From NCBI GenBank assembly GCA_036652815.1, contig JAVVVE010000003.1, forward strand, positions 61,164-125,163: 64,000 nucleotides of DNA, in the 5' to 3' direction. This stretch comes from SZUA-378 sp036652815 (lineage in GTDB: Bacteria > Bacillota > Clostridia > Lachnospirales > Lachnospiraceae). The translations under genes and the position numbers were made by a program. Position 1 is the first letter of the stretch. Every line of letters starts with the position of its first letter. Below are positions 56,099 through 64,000 of this stretch, in pieces. Below the pieces are notes generated by a model that saw nothing but the letters and a program-made list of their open reading frames with translations, was not told the DNA's origin and searched no databases.

Positions 56099-57790
56099 CT
56101 AATTGTCAAAGGATACTTTCTTCATCTCTTCTATCGAAGTAACCCCCAGTAACACATAACGGGTCGCACTCATACGCAGGGTACTCATACCATCCTTTAA
56201 TGCCTGTTCTTTAATCTTATCGGCATCTTCGTTCTTAGAGATTAGATGTCTTAATGCCGGTGTGATCTCCATCACTTCATAGACCCCGATACGTCCTTTA
56301 TATCCAATGTTATCACATTTACTGCATCCGCATGGCCTGTACAGCATCTGTGGCTGTGTGGATGGTATGCCTAATAGCTCTTTCTCATCTTCTGTCGCCT
56401 CACTTGCCTGCTTACAATCAGGACAGAGTCTGCGAATCAAGCGTTGTGCGATAACCCCCACCATAGCATCTGCCAGCAGATATGGTACGATCCCCATATC
56501 TACCAGTCTGGTAATGGTGCCTGCCGCACTATTGGTATGTAAGGTGCTGACTACGAGATGTCCAGTGATGGAAGCCTGAACGGCAATCGTCGCTGTTTCG
56601 GCATCTCTGACTTCTCCTATCATAATGATGTCCGGATCCTGTCTTAAGATCGAACGTAGGGCAGTCGCAAAAGTAAGGTCTGCTTTGGTATTGACCTGCA
56701 CCTGATTTACCCCGTCAATATTGGCTTCGACCGGGTCTTCGACCGTGATGATATTGACTCCCGGTTTATTTAATTCACTTAAGGCTGTATATAGCGTCGT
56801 CGATTTACCACTACCGGTAGGTCCCGTAACTAAGATGATCCCATGTGGATTGGATAGCATGTGGTCAAATGTAAGGAGTTCTTCCGGTGCAAATCCAAGC
56901 TGTCCCTTTTCTTTGGTCAATGCTGACTTGGATGTGATACGAAGCACTGCCTTCTCGCCAAACACAGTAGGCAGAATGGAAACACGGATATCATATTCCA
57001 GTCGGTCTACGACATGGGTGATACGTCCATCCTGTGGCTTTCTCTTCTCCGAGATATCCATACCGCCTATGATCTTGATTCTGGCGATAATGGCCGGTAA
57101 TAAGGTGACGGCATAGGTGTGTTTCTCATAGAGCGTTCCATCAACACGGTAACGCACTCTGATCTCTTTTTCCAATGGTTCTATATGGATATCGGATGCC
57201 AGTTGTCTGACTGCCTGTTCTAACAGACTATTTACCAATTGTACAATCGGTGAGTTGTTGACATCCTCCGAGGTTACATCGGATTGGTCTAATTCAATCT
57301 CTTTTTCTTTGGAATATTGATCAATCGCAGTCAGTACATCATCTTGTCCATAATATTTATCAATCGCCAGCATGATGCTTCGTTGTGTTGCGACCATCGG
57401 TTCTACTTGCAGGTTGGTAACGATCGTGATGTCATCGATTGCCATCATATCCATAGGATCTGCCATGGCAACACGTAAAACATTGGGATTCGTGGTCGAA
57501 TACTCACATGGGAATACGATATGTTTCTTTAATAGGGAGCTGTTTAACAAAGACAGGATCTCATCTGATATTTGTCTGCTTTGCAGATCAACTAACTCAT
57601 AATGCAGTTGTTTACTAAGGGCTGATGCGATCGCCTCTTCTGTCGTAATCCCTTCATCAGACAGCGTAATTCCCAGTTTTTTACCTGTCTTTTTCTGTAT
57701 CGCTAAGCCTTTTTTCAGATCTTCTTCTGTAATGACGCCATTATGAATCAGCACATCGCCCAGTCGTATCTTTTTTCTTGTAAAATCCAT
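56099..57790 (-). CDS. pilB: Type IV pilus extension ATPase PilB with tandem MshEN motifs
   Basis: Extension motor, 563 residues. The N-terminal MshEN domain contains two successive c-di-GMP-binding motifs. The first, residues 9-32, has RLG, then L14-I15, G18-V19-I20, L25, L29 and Q32 in the exact consensus spacing; the second, residues 38-61, runs from KLG to ALSKQ. The catalytic part has Walker A GPTGSGKST, Asp box ITVEDPVEAN, Walker B DPDIIMIGEVRD, His box TGHLVVSTLHTN and a tetracysteine zinc site (CPDC...CGCSKC). C-di-GMP binding through such motifs is established for MshE and clostridial PilB homologues; here it is inferred from the residues. First gene of the operon. Confidence 0.96.
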   Translation of the reverse strand: MDFTRKKIRLGDVLIHNGVITEEDLKKGLAIQKKTGKKLGITLSDEGITTEEAIASALSKQLHYELVDLQSRQISDEILSLLNSSLLKKHIVFPCEYSTTNPNVLRVAMADPMDMMAIDDITIVTNLQVEPMVATQRSIMLAIDKYYGQDDVLTAIDQYSKEKEIELDQSDVTSEDVNNSPIVQLVNSLLEQAVRQLASDIHIEPLEKEIRVRYRVDGTLYEKHTYAVTLLPAIIARIKIIGGMDISEKRKPQDGRITHVVDRLEYDIRVSILPTVFGEKAVLRITSKSALTKEKGQLGFAPEELLTFDHMLSNPHGIILVTGPTGSGKSTTLYTALSELNKPGVNIITVEDPVEANIDGVNQVQVNTKADLTFATALRSILRQDPDIIMIGEVRDAETATIAVQASITGHLVVSTLHTNSAAGTITRLVDMGIVPYLLADAMVGVIAQRLIRRLCPDCKQASEATEDEKELLGIPSTQPQMLYRPCGCSKCDNIGYKGRIGVYEVMEITPALRHLISKNEDADKIKEQALKDGMSTLRMSATRYVLLGVTSIEEMKKVSFDN

Positions 57791-57869
57791 CCCGATTCAA
57801 ACCTTTCCATCATACTAATCGTAATATATGATCTGTTGTGATAAATAATGCTCTCGAATGTATCTTTTT

Positions 57870-57898
57870 AGTATACCTTTTTTTGCGATTAGATTCAA
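57870..57898 (-). promoter_or_regulatory. Promoter of the type IV pilus operon
   Basis: Minus strand: -35 TTGAAT, 17-base spacer, -10 TATACT, 80 bases upstream of pilB. The resulting leader of about 73 bases is too short for a c-di-GMP riboswitch, and none is recognisable. It is the only strong promoter seen for the roughly 20 kb pilB-to-pilT unit. Confidence 0.75.
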
Positions 57899-57944
57899 GT
57901 CTATTAAGATTTATTATGAAAATAATGCTTGATTATAGTCCATC

Positions 57945-57988
57945 AAAAAAAAGTGGTAAAGCCTTACTCACTCGGCTTTACCACTTTT
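57945..57988 (-). terminator. Rho-independent terminator after coiled-coil gene
   Basis: Fifteen-base stem AAAAGTGGTAAAGCC / GGCTTTACCACTTTT with a 10-base loop, followed on the minus strand by a run of T residues. It ends 8 bases after the coiled-coil gene and isolates the pilus promoter from upstream transcription. Confidence 0.92.
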
Positions 57989-57996
57989 GATAGCTG

Positions 57997-58347
57997 TTAT
58001 AATGCTTTTAATTTTGTTTCGTGAATATTTAAGTAAATGTCCTGCATCTCTTGTTTTGCTTTAATATCGCTTGCTAGTTTAACTGCTTCATGCAAGTTTC
58101 TGGATAAATCAAGATGTCCTTCGGCTACACGTTGTATATTAACACGGATTTCATTTTCAATGGTTAATTTTGTAATCGTGATATCGCGTTTCATTTCTGC
58201 CATATCCTGTCTTACTTCTGTAATATCCTGTCTTACTTCTGTCATATCCTGTTTCATTTCTGTCATATCCTGTTTCATTTCTGCCATATCTGTTTGTACT
58301 TTTTGCATATTGGATAATAACAAATCTAGTTTTTCGCTGTCTGTCAT
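57997..58347 (-). CDS. Coiled-coil protein with heptad (21-bp) repeats
   Basis: The 116-residue soluble protein is entirely helical. Residues about 18-55 consist of seven-residue units (DMTEMKQ, DMTEVRQ, DITEVRQ, DMAEMKR), a perfect heptad coiled coil encoded by 21-base DNA repeats. The second half (IENEIRVNIQRVAEGHLDLSRNLHEAV) resembles small uncharacterised clostridial proteins that often have variable repeat numbers. AAAGGAGGTATTATC precedes the ATG. It has its own promoter and terminator, so it is independent of the pilus and cellulose operons. Function unknown. Confidence 0.8.
   Translation of the reverse strand: MTDSEKLDLLLSNMQKVQTDMAEMKQDMTEMKQDMTEVRQDITEVRQDMAEMKRDITITKLTIENEIRVNIQRVAEGHLDLSRNLHEAVKLASDIKAKQEMQDIYLNIHETKLKAL
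58189..58293 (-). repeat. 21-bp tandem repeat, about five units
   Basis: Plus-strand units of the form TTTCATTTCTGCCATATCCTG and TCTTACTTCTGTAATATCCTG at 58189, 58210, 58231, 58252 and 58273. In-frame (7 residues per unit), so unit gain or loss changes coiled-coil length without frameshift. Confidence 0.85.
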
Positions 58348-58389
58348 GATAATACCTCCTTTATAGCCCTTCCCTGCATCGATGTAATA

Positions 58390-58418
58390 ATCATAGCATA
58401 TGGGTAATGTAATGTCTA
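58390..58418 (-). promoter_or_regulatory. Promoter for coiled-coil gene
   Basis: Minus strand: -35 TAGACA, 17-base spacer, -10 TATGAT, about 43 bases upstream of the start codon. Confidence 0.65.
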
Positions 58419-58441
58419 CTCTTCCAGCTCATATATCTAAT

Positions 58442-59536
58442 TTATCTCTTCCCCTTTAAAGTAAGTACATTCTTTATTTCCGGATAGATCCATGTACTGT
58501 CATGGCGATTAAAAATCGCGAATTTTTTTCCATCATCCCACCAAATATAACCCAATTTATTAGTTCTGGCAGCCTCCGTATAAAAGGTTGTCCATGCAAG
58601 ACGATCCTGTAAATTATTCTTATCCATACATGCAAATTCACTAATGATTACCGGAATCCCTTTTCTAATAAATCGTTTTTGTAAAAAAGTAGTAAGTTCG
58701 GTTATTTCTTCGGTATCTTTTATTTCTTCCCGGCTCCAGTGTCTCGTTCCCTCTTCCTTTTGTGAAAAATCATAAGAACAATAGGCATGTACGGATACTA
58801 TAATATGTTTATCGTTTGGGGGAAGTTCCAGTGCTTCAAGTGCATCTACCATGCCACTGCTGCCATAAGCAGGCAAAAGTAAATAGCGCGTTTTATTTTC
58901 ACCGCCTGCTGTTCGAACGGTCTCTACAAAAGCCATATTAAGTCGATTTACTACCTGACGCATTTCTGCACTTCCGCCATTCCACTCTAATTCACTATTG
59001 ACAAGGCGTGGCTCATTCATGGATTCAAATAATAAATGTTCTCCTACCTTTGAAAACTTTTTTGCTATTTGCTGCCACACCTTGCAGAGTAAACGTGTGG
59101 TTTCTTTTTCCTTTTCAAGGGTAGGTATCACCCATGATTCATGATGCACATCTAAAACAACATACAGATTCTCTGCAATTGCTTGTAGTACAACTTCATG
59201 CACGCGTTCTAGCCAAGCCGAATCAATCGTACCTTCTTGATCAAGATGTTCCTCCCATGACACCGGAATGCGTACCGTTTTAAAACCCGCTTCATAAATT
59301 GCAGCAAACATTTTTTGTGTAATAGGCGGATTACTCCATGCTGTTTCATAATAAGCTACATCTGCATCTTCCTTATATTCTTTTACATTCGTCGCATCAA
59401 GAGAATTTCCCAGATTAATACCTACTCCCATTTCTGTTACAAATCGCACCGGCTCACCTATTTTCCATTTTATCGCAACTATGATTCCGATTAAAAAAAG
59501 CAGCAGTATAATTACAACTTTTATTTTATTTTTCAT
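58442..59536 (-). CDS. Membrane-anchored GH5 endoglucanase
   Basis: The 364-residue protein has an N-terminal signal anchor (about 6-22) and a GH5 (beta/alpha)8 barrel. The acid/base glutamate lies in SMNEPR (E175) and the nucleophile in IISEFA (E300); GVGINLGNSLDA and VHAYCSYDF are family strands. It cuts beta-1,4-glucan chains. The frame opens at 59617 inside the synthase gene; the ATG at 59536 with CAGGAGAAGAT before it is the start, 22 bases after the cellulose synthase. The pairing parallels CcsZ of the Clostridioides difficile cellulose locus, suggesting trimming or release of nascent cellulose. Last gene of this operon. Confidence 0.92.
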   Translation of the reverse strand: MKNKIKVVIILLLFLIGIIVAIKWKIGEPVRFVTEMGVGINLGNSLDATNVKEYKEDADVAYYETAWSNPPITQKMFAAIYEAGFKTVRIPVSWEEHLDQEGTIDSAWLERVHEVVLQAIAENLYVVLDVHHESWVIPTLEKEKETTRLLCKVWQQIAKKFSKVGEHLLFESMNEPRLVNSELEWNGGSAEMRQVVNRLNMAFVETVRTAGGENKTRYLLLPAYGSSGMVDALEALELPPNDKHIIVSVHAYCSYDFSQKEEGTRHWSREEIKDTEEITELTTFLQKRFIRKGIPVIISEFACMDKNNLQDRLAWTTFYTEAARTNKLGYIWWDDGKKFAIFNRHDSTWIYPEIKNVLTLKGKR

Positions 59537-59558
59537 ATCTTCTCCTGTTGTAAATACC

Positions 59559-61919
59559 CTATGAAAGAAGTTGTGTCTCATCAAATTCCTGTGCTTCCTC
59601 TGTTTTCTTCGGTGCATCTATTTCTTTTGACACTTCTTGATTTTTGATTTCAGTTTCATACTTATGCCATTCTTCAAATACCCATTGTTCTAAAAAAACC
59701 ATTTGTGATTTATTTAGAGCAATTTGTGGATAATTGACAAGTTCATACAAGATTAATCCATTCTCTAATCGATGACTAAGTTTACACTTTAATTCCCCTG
59801 CCTTATCTAGGAGTAACGTCATTTTATCCGGTACTTCTGATTCTCCCGGATTGATTTTTAAAAATTCATAATTAAAATCAACTACTTGATAGGTCTTACC
59901 TGAGGTATCCATAAGCTGTACATTCATGGGCACACGGGGACGACAACGGTTTTCAAAAAATGGGGTTGCTACACGTCTTTTTACATTAATACGCAAATCA
60001 TCAAAGCTTCCGCTATTGGATTTTATATGTAAGGGCAGCGTTGCTACTCTATCGTAGATAATCTGTAAATATTCATCATAGGTATCTTCATAGCTGATAA
60101 TGCGAAATGCATACTTCCATTTATTTGAATTTTTTTGATAACTGACGTTAGCGATGCTTCCCTTTAACCTCGCTGTATAGCGCTCTGTTTTGACTTCCAT
60201 AAGATACCCTTGTTCATTATCGAAATCAACCGGATTATCTACTAATAAAGAATAACCCGTTTCGGATACATCCCCAGTAATACAATTAATTTGATATCGA
60301 TCTCTAGCCCGTGTTGTACAAGGTAACTGAATCATTGCACGTTCGTTTTTACGTAAAATATTACGTCCAATAATAAAGAACGTAGACATACACAAGGTAT
60401 ACAGATTTACAATCAGCCAGAATAATACCACCACCGGTCCCATATTACCACTGTCCAAAATAATGATCAAACATCTTATGATACCAATGATCGATAAGAG
60501 ACCTAATAACGCAAATGGAATAAGATGAATGATATAGTTTTCTTGCTTTTCCGGTCCTTCCTTTTTCGTCACTTTAAATTTTTTCATTTTAATGCCAAAC
60601 GTTTCCAGTAAAACCGGAATGATTAGATAAGGGAAAAGGACGGTTTCATAAATACTGGTCCACTTGGTACTCCGTATATTACGGCTAAGCATCCGTAAGG
60701 ATATATTGCTCGTAATATACATTGGCAGCCAAAATATTAAAATTTGTAATAAATCGCATTTAATGACTGTGTAACCAAAAGTAGCATACAAAATGGGGGA
60801 CATAAAATAAATCAGACGCTTCAACGGCACATACCAGTACCACTTAGATGCCCAATAATTCATTCTCTGTGAAAAAGTAAGTCCTTTTGTGAAAAATACA
60901 TGCAATTTTCGATTTGTTTGAATCACTCCACGTGCCCAACGGATTCGTTGATCGATTAAGCTTTTTAAATCCGTAGGAGAAAGACCGGAGGCTAATATTT
61001 CATTCGTTGCATAACAAATATACTTTTTCTTTTGCATTAAAATACCCGTTGCATAATCTTCCGTAATGGTTTCTGCATAGAATCCACCGATATCCTCTAA
61101 GGCACGTCTTGAAAGCATGGTATTAGATCCCCCATAAATAGGACTATTTGATTTATTTCTCGAGACTTGGATGTCACGATAGAAAAAATCCTGTTCATTT
61201 GGAATGCGTCCTTCTGAAAATAAATTAAATTGAAATAAATCCGGATTATAAAAATGTTGCGGAGTCTGTACAAAACCAATATGACGTTGGTCTTTTTCCT
61301 CTTTGCCTGCATTTTCCATTTCTTGTGCTACAAAATAAGGAACTGTATGCATTAAAAATTCATGTTGTGGAATCATATCCGCATCAAAGGTAACAATTAA
61401 GGGGGATTTTGTTTTTCCCAATGCATTATTAAGATTTCCTGCTTTTGCATGTTTATTATCTTCGCGATCAAAATACCGGATTCCTTTTTTTGCAGCAAGT
61501 GCCTTGACTTCCGGACGATGTCCGTCATCACATAGATAAATATGTACCTTGCTTTTATCCGGATAGTCCATATAAAGGCATCCATTAACCGTCTTATAAA
61601 GTAAATCCGTTGTTTCATTATAGGTCGCAATAAAAACATCCACATCCGGATACGAATCCATCGGTATCTCTGGCAGTGAAATATTTTCCACTGAATTCAT
61701 ATTAAAAAAATGAATCATTGCCTCAAACATTCCTAAAAATTCTACGATAAACAACGCAAGTCCTGCCGTAATAGAAACCCACCCATATTCAAATGGCAGC
61801 GTATAGCAGGCTCTCCAAATAAGATAGATTACGGTAAAAATTGTGTTAATCATAAACCATACCCGATATCGTACAGGACTTACTTTTGTTTCCTTATTGC
61901 TGTTGTTTTTCTTTTCCAT
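59559..61919 (-). CDS. bcsA: Cellulose synthase-type GT2 with C-terminal PilZ domain
   Basis: Processive membrane glycosyltransferase of 786 residues. Two N-terminal helices are followed by the catalytic loop with DDG (131-133), DAD (179-181), TED (286-288) and QRIRW (324-328), the D,D,D,QxxRW set of cellulose synthases, then further membrane helices (to about 520) and a PilZ domain (about 530-640). The PilZ domain keeps both c-di-GMP motifs: RxxxR as RARDR (537-541) and DxSxxG as DVSETG (550-555). The interface segment FKVTKK precedes the last helices. The last 100 residues form an extra charged tail. No BcsB or BcsC is present, as expected for a one-membrane cell. GAGGAAATAAAAT precedes the ATG. 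Confidence 0.93.
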   Translation of the reverse strand: MEKKNNSNKETKVSPVRYRVWFMINTIFTVIYLIWRACYTLPFEYGWVSITAGLALFIVEFLGMFEAMIHFFNMNSVENISLPEIPMDSYPDVDVFIATYNETTDLLYKTVNGCLYMDYPDKSKVHIYLCDDGHRPEVKALAAKKGIRYFDREDNKHAKAGNLNNALGKTKSPLIVTFDADMIPQHEFLMHTVPYFVAQEMENAGKEEKDQRHIGFVQTPQHFYNPDLFQFNLFSEGRIPNEQDFFYRDIQVSRNKSNSPIYGGSNTMLSRRALEDIGGFYAETITEDYATGILMQKKKYICYATNEILASGLSPTDLKSLIDQRIRWARGVIQTNRKLHVFFTKGLTFSQRMNYWASKWYWYVPLKRLIYFMSPILYATFGYTVIKCDLLQILIFWLPMYITSNISLRMLSRNIRSTKWTSIYETVLFPYLIIPVLLETFGIKMKKFKVTKKEGPEKQENYIIHLIPFALLGLLSIIGIIRCLIIILDSGNMGPVVVLFWLIVNLYTLCMSTFFIIGRNILRKNERAMIQLPCTTRARDRYQINCITGDVSETGYSLLVDNPVDFDNEQGYLMEVKTERYTARLKGSIANVSYQKNSNKWKYAFRIISYEDTYDEYLQIIYDRVATLPLHIKSNSGSFDDLRINVKRRVATPFFENRCRPRVPMNVQLMDTSGKTYQVVDFNYEFLKINPGESEVPDKMTLLLDKAGELKCKLSHRLENGLILYELVNYPQIALNKSQMVFLEQWVFEEWHKYETEIKNQEVSKEIDAPKKTEEAQEFDETQLLS

Positions 61920-61945
61920 ATTTTATTTCCTCATTATTTCCCTCA

Positions 61946-62788
61946 TTATTTCGCACTATCCTCTTCCCTAATTTGAAGCTCATTTCCTTCACTTATAAAG
62001 GATTTGTTTTGTTCCTTTGTATAAAACAATTGTGTCTCTAATAATTTACATGTATTTGTAATCGCTTCATCCGCCTGCGCAGCGGTCACAACTGCATATT
62101 TTGGATGTAATAATTCCAGCAATGGTTGCGATAATCGATTGGAACGTCCATGATAAGCCACTTGATACAAATCAACCTGTGGCAAATGATACTGCAATAA
62201 CTCTTCCGTTCGCTTTTTTTTCGCATCTCCCGGAAAGAACATGTTCACTTTCTGATGCGTTACCAGCACTGCTAATGAGCTGTTGTTTTCATCCGAATAT
62301 TGCTTTTCTAACGGTGGATACACCAACACCTGCATCCCTCCAACCAGCAAGCGTGTCGTATGCATTGGATAAAGAATCGCTATTTTTTTTTGCTCACATT
62401 GACGTATCAGTGCTTGATTTTTTTCATTTTCATAGGATTGCAAAACCACTCTTCCCACCGGCACCTTTTCTAAAATAGCATTGGCTCCACCAATATGATC
62501 CTTATCAGAATGTGTTATCACCATATAGTCTAATCTTGTAACTCCATTCTCTTTTAGAAAGTTCAAAATATATTCGCTATCCTGCTCTTCTCCGGTGTCG
62601 ATCATCAACGCCTTATCCCCTTGCCTTATCAAAGTGCAGTCCGCATCCTCGGTAAGAGAAAGGCAATCCACTATTACAGGTTGTTTCCATGCTTCAACAT
62701 TTGAAAACTGAAATGCTTCCACACATACAGCACCTAGGAGTGATAAAAATAAACCCCAAGCAAGAACCATTCCAATCTTTGCTTTCAT
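61946..62788 (-). CDS. Secreted MBL-fold hydrolase (ComEC C-terminal-like)
   Basis: The 280-residue protein has an N-terminal signal or anchor helix (about 5-25) and a metallo-beta-lactamase domain. The metal site reads THSDKDHIGG, with further ligands in FFPGDA and AYHGRSN. This is the fold of the ComEC/Rec2 external domain, not of a classical beta-lactamase. It lies between the synthase and the DHHW protein on the same strand with 16-26 base gaps, so a role in polysaccharide processing or in the same envelope process is likely; no substrate can be named. The frame opens at 62824; the ATG at 62788 has GGTGGTAAGAGAG upstream. Confidence 0.85.
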   Translation of the reverse strand: MKAKIGMVLAWGLFLSLLGAVCVEAFQFSNVEAWKQPVIVDCLSLTEDADCTLIRQGDKALMIDTGEEQDSEYILNFLKENGVTRLDYMVITHSDKDHIGGANAILEKVPVGRVVLQSYENEKNQALIRQCEQKKIAILYPMHTTRLLVGGMQVLVYPPLEKQYSDENNSSLAVLVTHQKVNMFFPGDAKKKRTEELLQYHLPQVDLYQVAYHGRSNRLSQPLLELLHPKYAVVTAAQADEAITNTCKLLETQLFYTKEQNKSFISEGNELQIREEDSAK

Positions 62789-62804
62789 CTCTCTTACCAC
62801 CCTT

Positions 62805-63929
62805 CTATTCTTCAAAAAATGCAAAGGAAGAATCTTCTATGTTCTGTGCATATACTTCTACGATAACGTAATCATAATTATCTATGTTTTCTCTAATAAA
62901 CTTTTCATAGTTCATTTCCGGATTTTGCTTTGTATTTGCCCAAACCATTTCTATTTCACTACTTACCATTGCTAAAAATGGCGCCATGGTAGAGAAATAA
63001 GAATCCCTCAGTACCAGGAATGATGGAGCGTCCGGATTTTTCAGATTCGTCACTTTATCATGTTCCTGGCAATTTTCCAGATAGATTTGGCTAGGTCCAC
63101 CGGCATAGATATTGGTATCGTTTAAATGTTCTAATAGCATCAGTGTTTGATCAAATGTTCCCTGTCGTCTTTGGTCATTTGCATAATCTTCGTAGATAAA
63201 TTCTGTGTTAAATTTAGGATATAGTATGTTGAAATCATCTAATCCGCTATATCGATATCCTGTATTTTTCCCCATGGAGCCTAACATAGTCTGTGGAAAG
63301 TTTTTCTGTTCATACTGCTCCAAATTAAGATAATAATCCTCCGGATCCAAATCCTCTCCAAATTGTTTTTCTATTTCCCGCACCAGTGCCTGCGTTCCAT
63401 AAAATCCGCCTAACGGAGTCCAATGATGATCGGTTTTAAAAAAGAGCTTGTCATACGGTTCTCCCGATTGTTTCATGGGAATACGCATATCCAGTGCTTT
63501 CACATTGTTTTGCTGCAGCAACGTCAAAAATTCATCTTGTACTGCCGTTTTATCATTAATAGGAAGTTCTTTTTTTTCTTCCGGCAGTGCTTCTATGACT
63601 TTATACGGTGCCATTACAAATATCATCTTTTTTCCCTTGCTCAACACATATTCATTCAGCCGCCGTAACCGTTTCGCATAGAGAGATAAATCCTCGTTTG
63701 TTGTCTGTAGGGTACTGCCGTAATACATATGACCATCTTTGTCTTTGAAAAAAGCAAAATTATTAAATTCCTGTTTTCCAAGCAGTTTTTGGATACTGCC
63801 ATAGGTTTCAATAAACTGTATTTTTCCCAGCAATTCATCATTTAAGGATGCTTCTACTTGTTTTGGAAACTGAATAAGACTTTCTAAATCTGTAACTTCT
63901 CTTACGTCTTCCATTAGGGATTTTAACAC
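62805..63929 (-). CDS. AlgX/AlgJ-like SGNH (DHHW) protein, signal peptide missing
   Basis: The 374-residue ORF of the AlgJ/AlgX/DHHW type has TDHHWTPLGG (catalytic Asp-His pair) and LRDSYFSTMAPFLA (serine nucleophile region). The family acetylates exported polysaccharides, and homologues occur beside cellulose synthases. It starts with GTG at 63929 with AAAGGATG upstream; an in-frame TAA lies four codons before it. No signal peptide or membrane helix is encoded, although family members need one, so the N-terminus may have been lost by mutation, or the protein works with an exported partner. Nothing firm is readable in the last 71 bases; an upstream acyltransferase (MBOAT) gene would be expected beyond the edge. 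Confidence 0.8.
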   Translation of the reverse strand: MLKSLMEDVREVTDLESLIQFPKQVEASLNDELLGKIQFIETYGSIQKLLGKQEFNNFAFFKDKDGHMYYGSTLQTTNEDLSLYAKRLRRLNEYVLSKGKKMIFVMAPYKVIEALPEEKKELPINDKTAVQDEFLTLLQQNNVKALDMRIPMKQSGEPYDKLFFKTDHHWTPLGGFYGTQALVREIEKQFGEDLDPEDYYLNLEQYEQKNFPQTMLGSMGKNTGYRYSGLDDFNILYPKFNTEFIYEDYANDQRRQGTFDQTLMLLEHLNDTNIYAGGPSQIYLENCQEHDKVTNLKNPDAPSFLVLRDSYFSTMAPFLAMVSSEIEMVWANTKQNPEMNYEKFIRENIDNYDYVIVEVYAQNIEDSSFAFFEE

Positions 63930-64000
63930 AACGGCATCCTTTTATTATAAAACATCTTTTGCTCTGCACATCTCTGCATAGCTCTTTATAAGTATACTTC

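Noticed and set aside
37830..57868. Reading the pilus cluster as a type II secretion or competence pseudopilus
   Set aside because: PilT, two full-length major pilins and PilM/N/O are present, and there is no secretin or ComG gene order.
57791..57869. Possible c-di-GMP riboswitch before pilB
   Set aside because: The leader between promoter and start is about 73 bases and shows none of the conserved GEMM sequence or paired helices.
1..64000. CRISPR arrays, tRNA or rRNA genes, insertion sequences, prophage
   Set aside because: No regularly spaced repeats outside coding tandem repeats, no cloverleaf or rRNA-like sequence, and no transposase, integrase or phage structural gene was seen on either strand.

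Overview
The window looks like chromosome from a strictly anaerobic, low-GC member of the Clostridia, most likely family Lachnospiraceae. This rests on AT-rich DNA with AGGAGG-type ribosome binding sites, a ferredoxin-type [FeFe]-hydrogenase, FeoAB, a clostridial KdpABC-DE set, a Gram-positive type IV pilus operon, a sortase B and a clostridial-type cellulose synthase with a GH5 partner. The species cannot be told from the sequence. There is no rRNA, tRNA, transposase, phage gene or CRISPR array. Genes are packed tightly and no gene-free stretch exceeds 300 bases.

Layout. 1-4765 (minus): feoA-feoB, a group-B-like [FeFe]-hydrogenase, then gltX running off the left edge. 4786-7056: membrane sensor with an intact EAL domain. 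7245-11226 (minus): branched-chain amino acid genes ilvB, two different ilvN-type regulatory subunits and ilvC, with one promoter before ilvB and another between the two ilvN genes. 11223-14913 (minus): an active-looking diguanylate cyclase and a second EAL protein in one operon. 15038-23370 (minus): kdpABC-kdpDE, headed by an unannotated 57-residue membrane ORF where KdpF would be expected. 23549-26543: metF (plus), a DUF3810-type membrane metalloprotease and a class B sortase (minus). 26657-27866 (plus): a Cys/Gly-rich small protein plus two small helical proteins, each unit preceded by a sequence resembling a mother-cell sporulation promoter. 27876-34174 (minus): leuS, an unknown membrane protein and an EF-G-like GTPase. 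34302-37829 (plus): aroF-tyrA-aroA with a perfect palindrome inside the promoter spacer. 37838-57790 (minus): a roughly 20 kb type IV pilus operon, pilB-pilC-two major pilins-pilD-pilMN fusion-pilO-four large minor prepilins-a 1776-residue secreted protein-pilT. 57997-58347: a coiled-coil protein with 21-bp repeats. 58442-63929 (minus): a cellulose-type polysaccharide locus (SGNH/DHHW protein, MBL-fold hydrolase, GT2 synthase with PilZ domain, GH5 glucanase).

How it fits together. The unifying theme is cyclic di-GMP and surface life. The window encodes one cyclase (GGEEF), two phosphodiesterases (EAL) and two probable c-di-GMP effectors. These are the pilus extension ATPase PilB, which carries two tandem MshEN-type motifs at its N-terminus, and the cellulose synthase, which carries an intact PilZ motif. 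High c-di-GMP would be expected to switch on pilus extension and glucan secretion together. The strongest candidates for undescribed biology are the giant pilus-operon protein with its oversized minor pilins, the putative sporulation-linked Cys/Gly cluster, and the small ORF at the head of the kdp operon.
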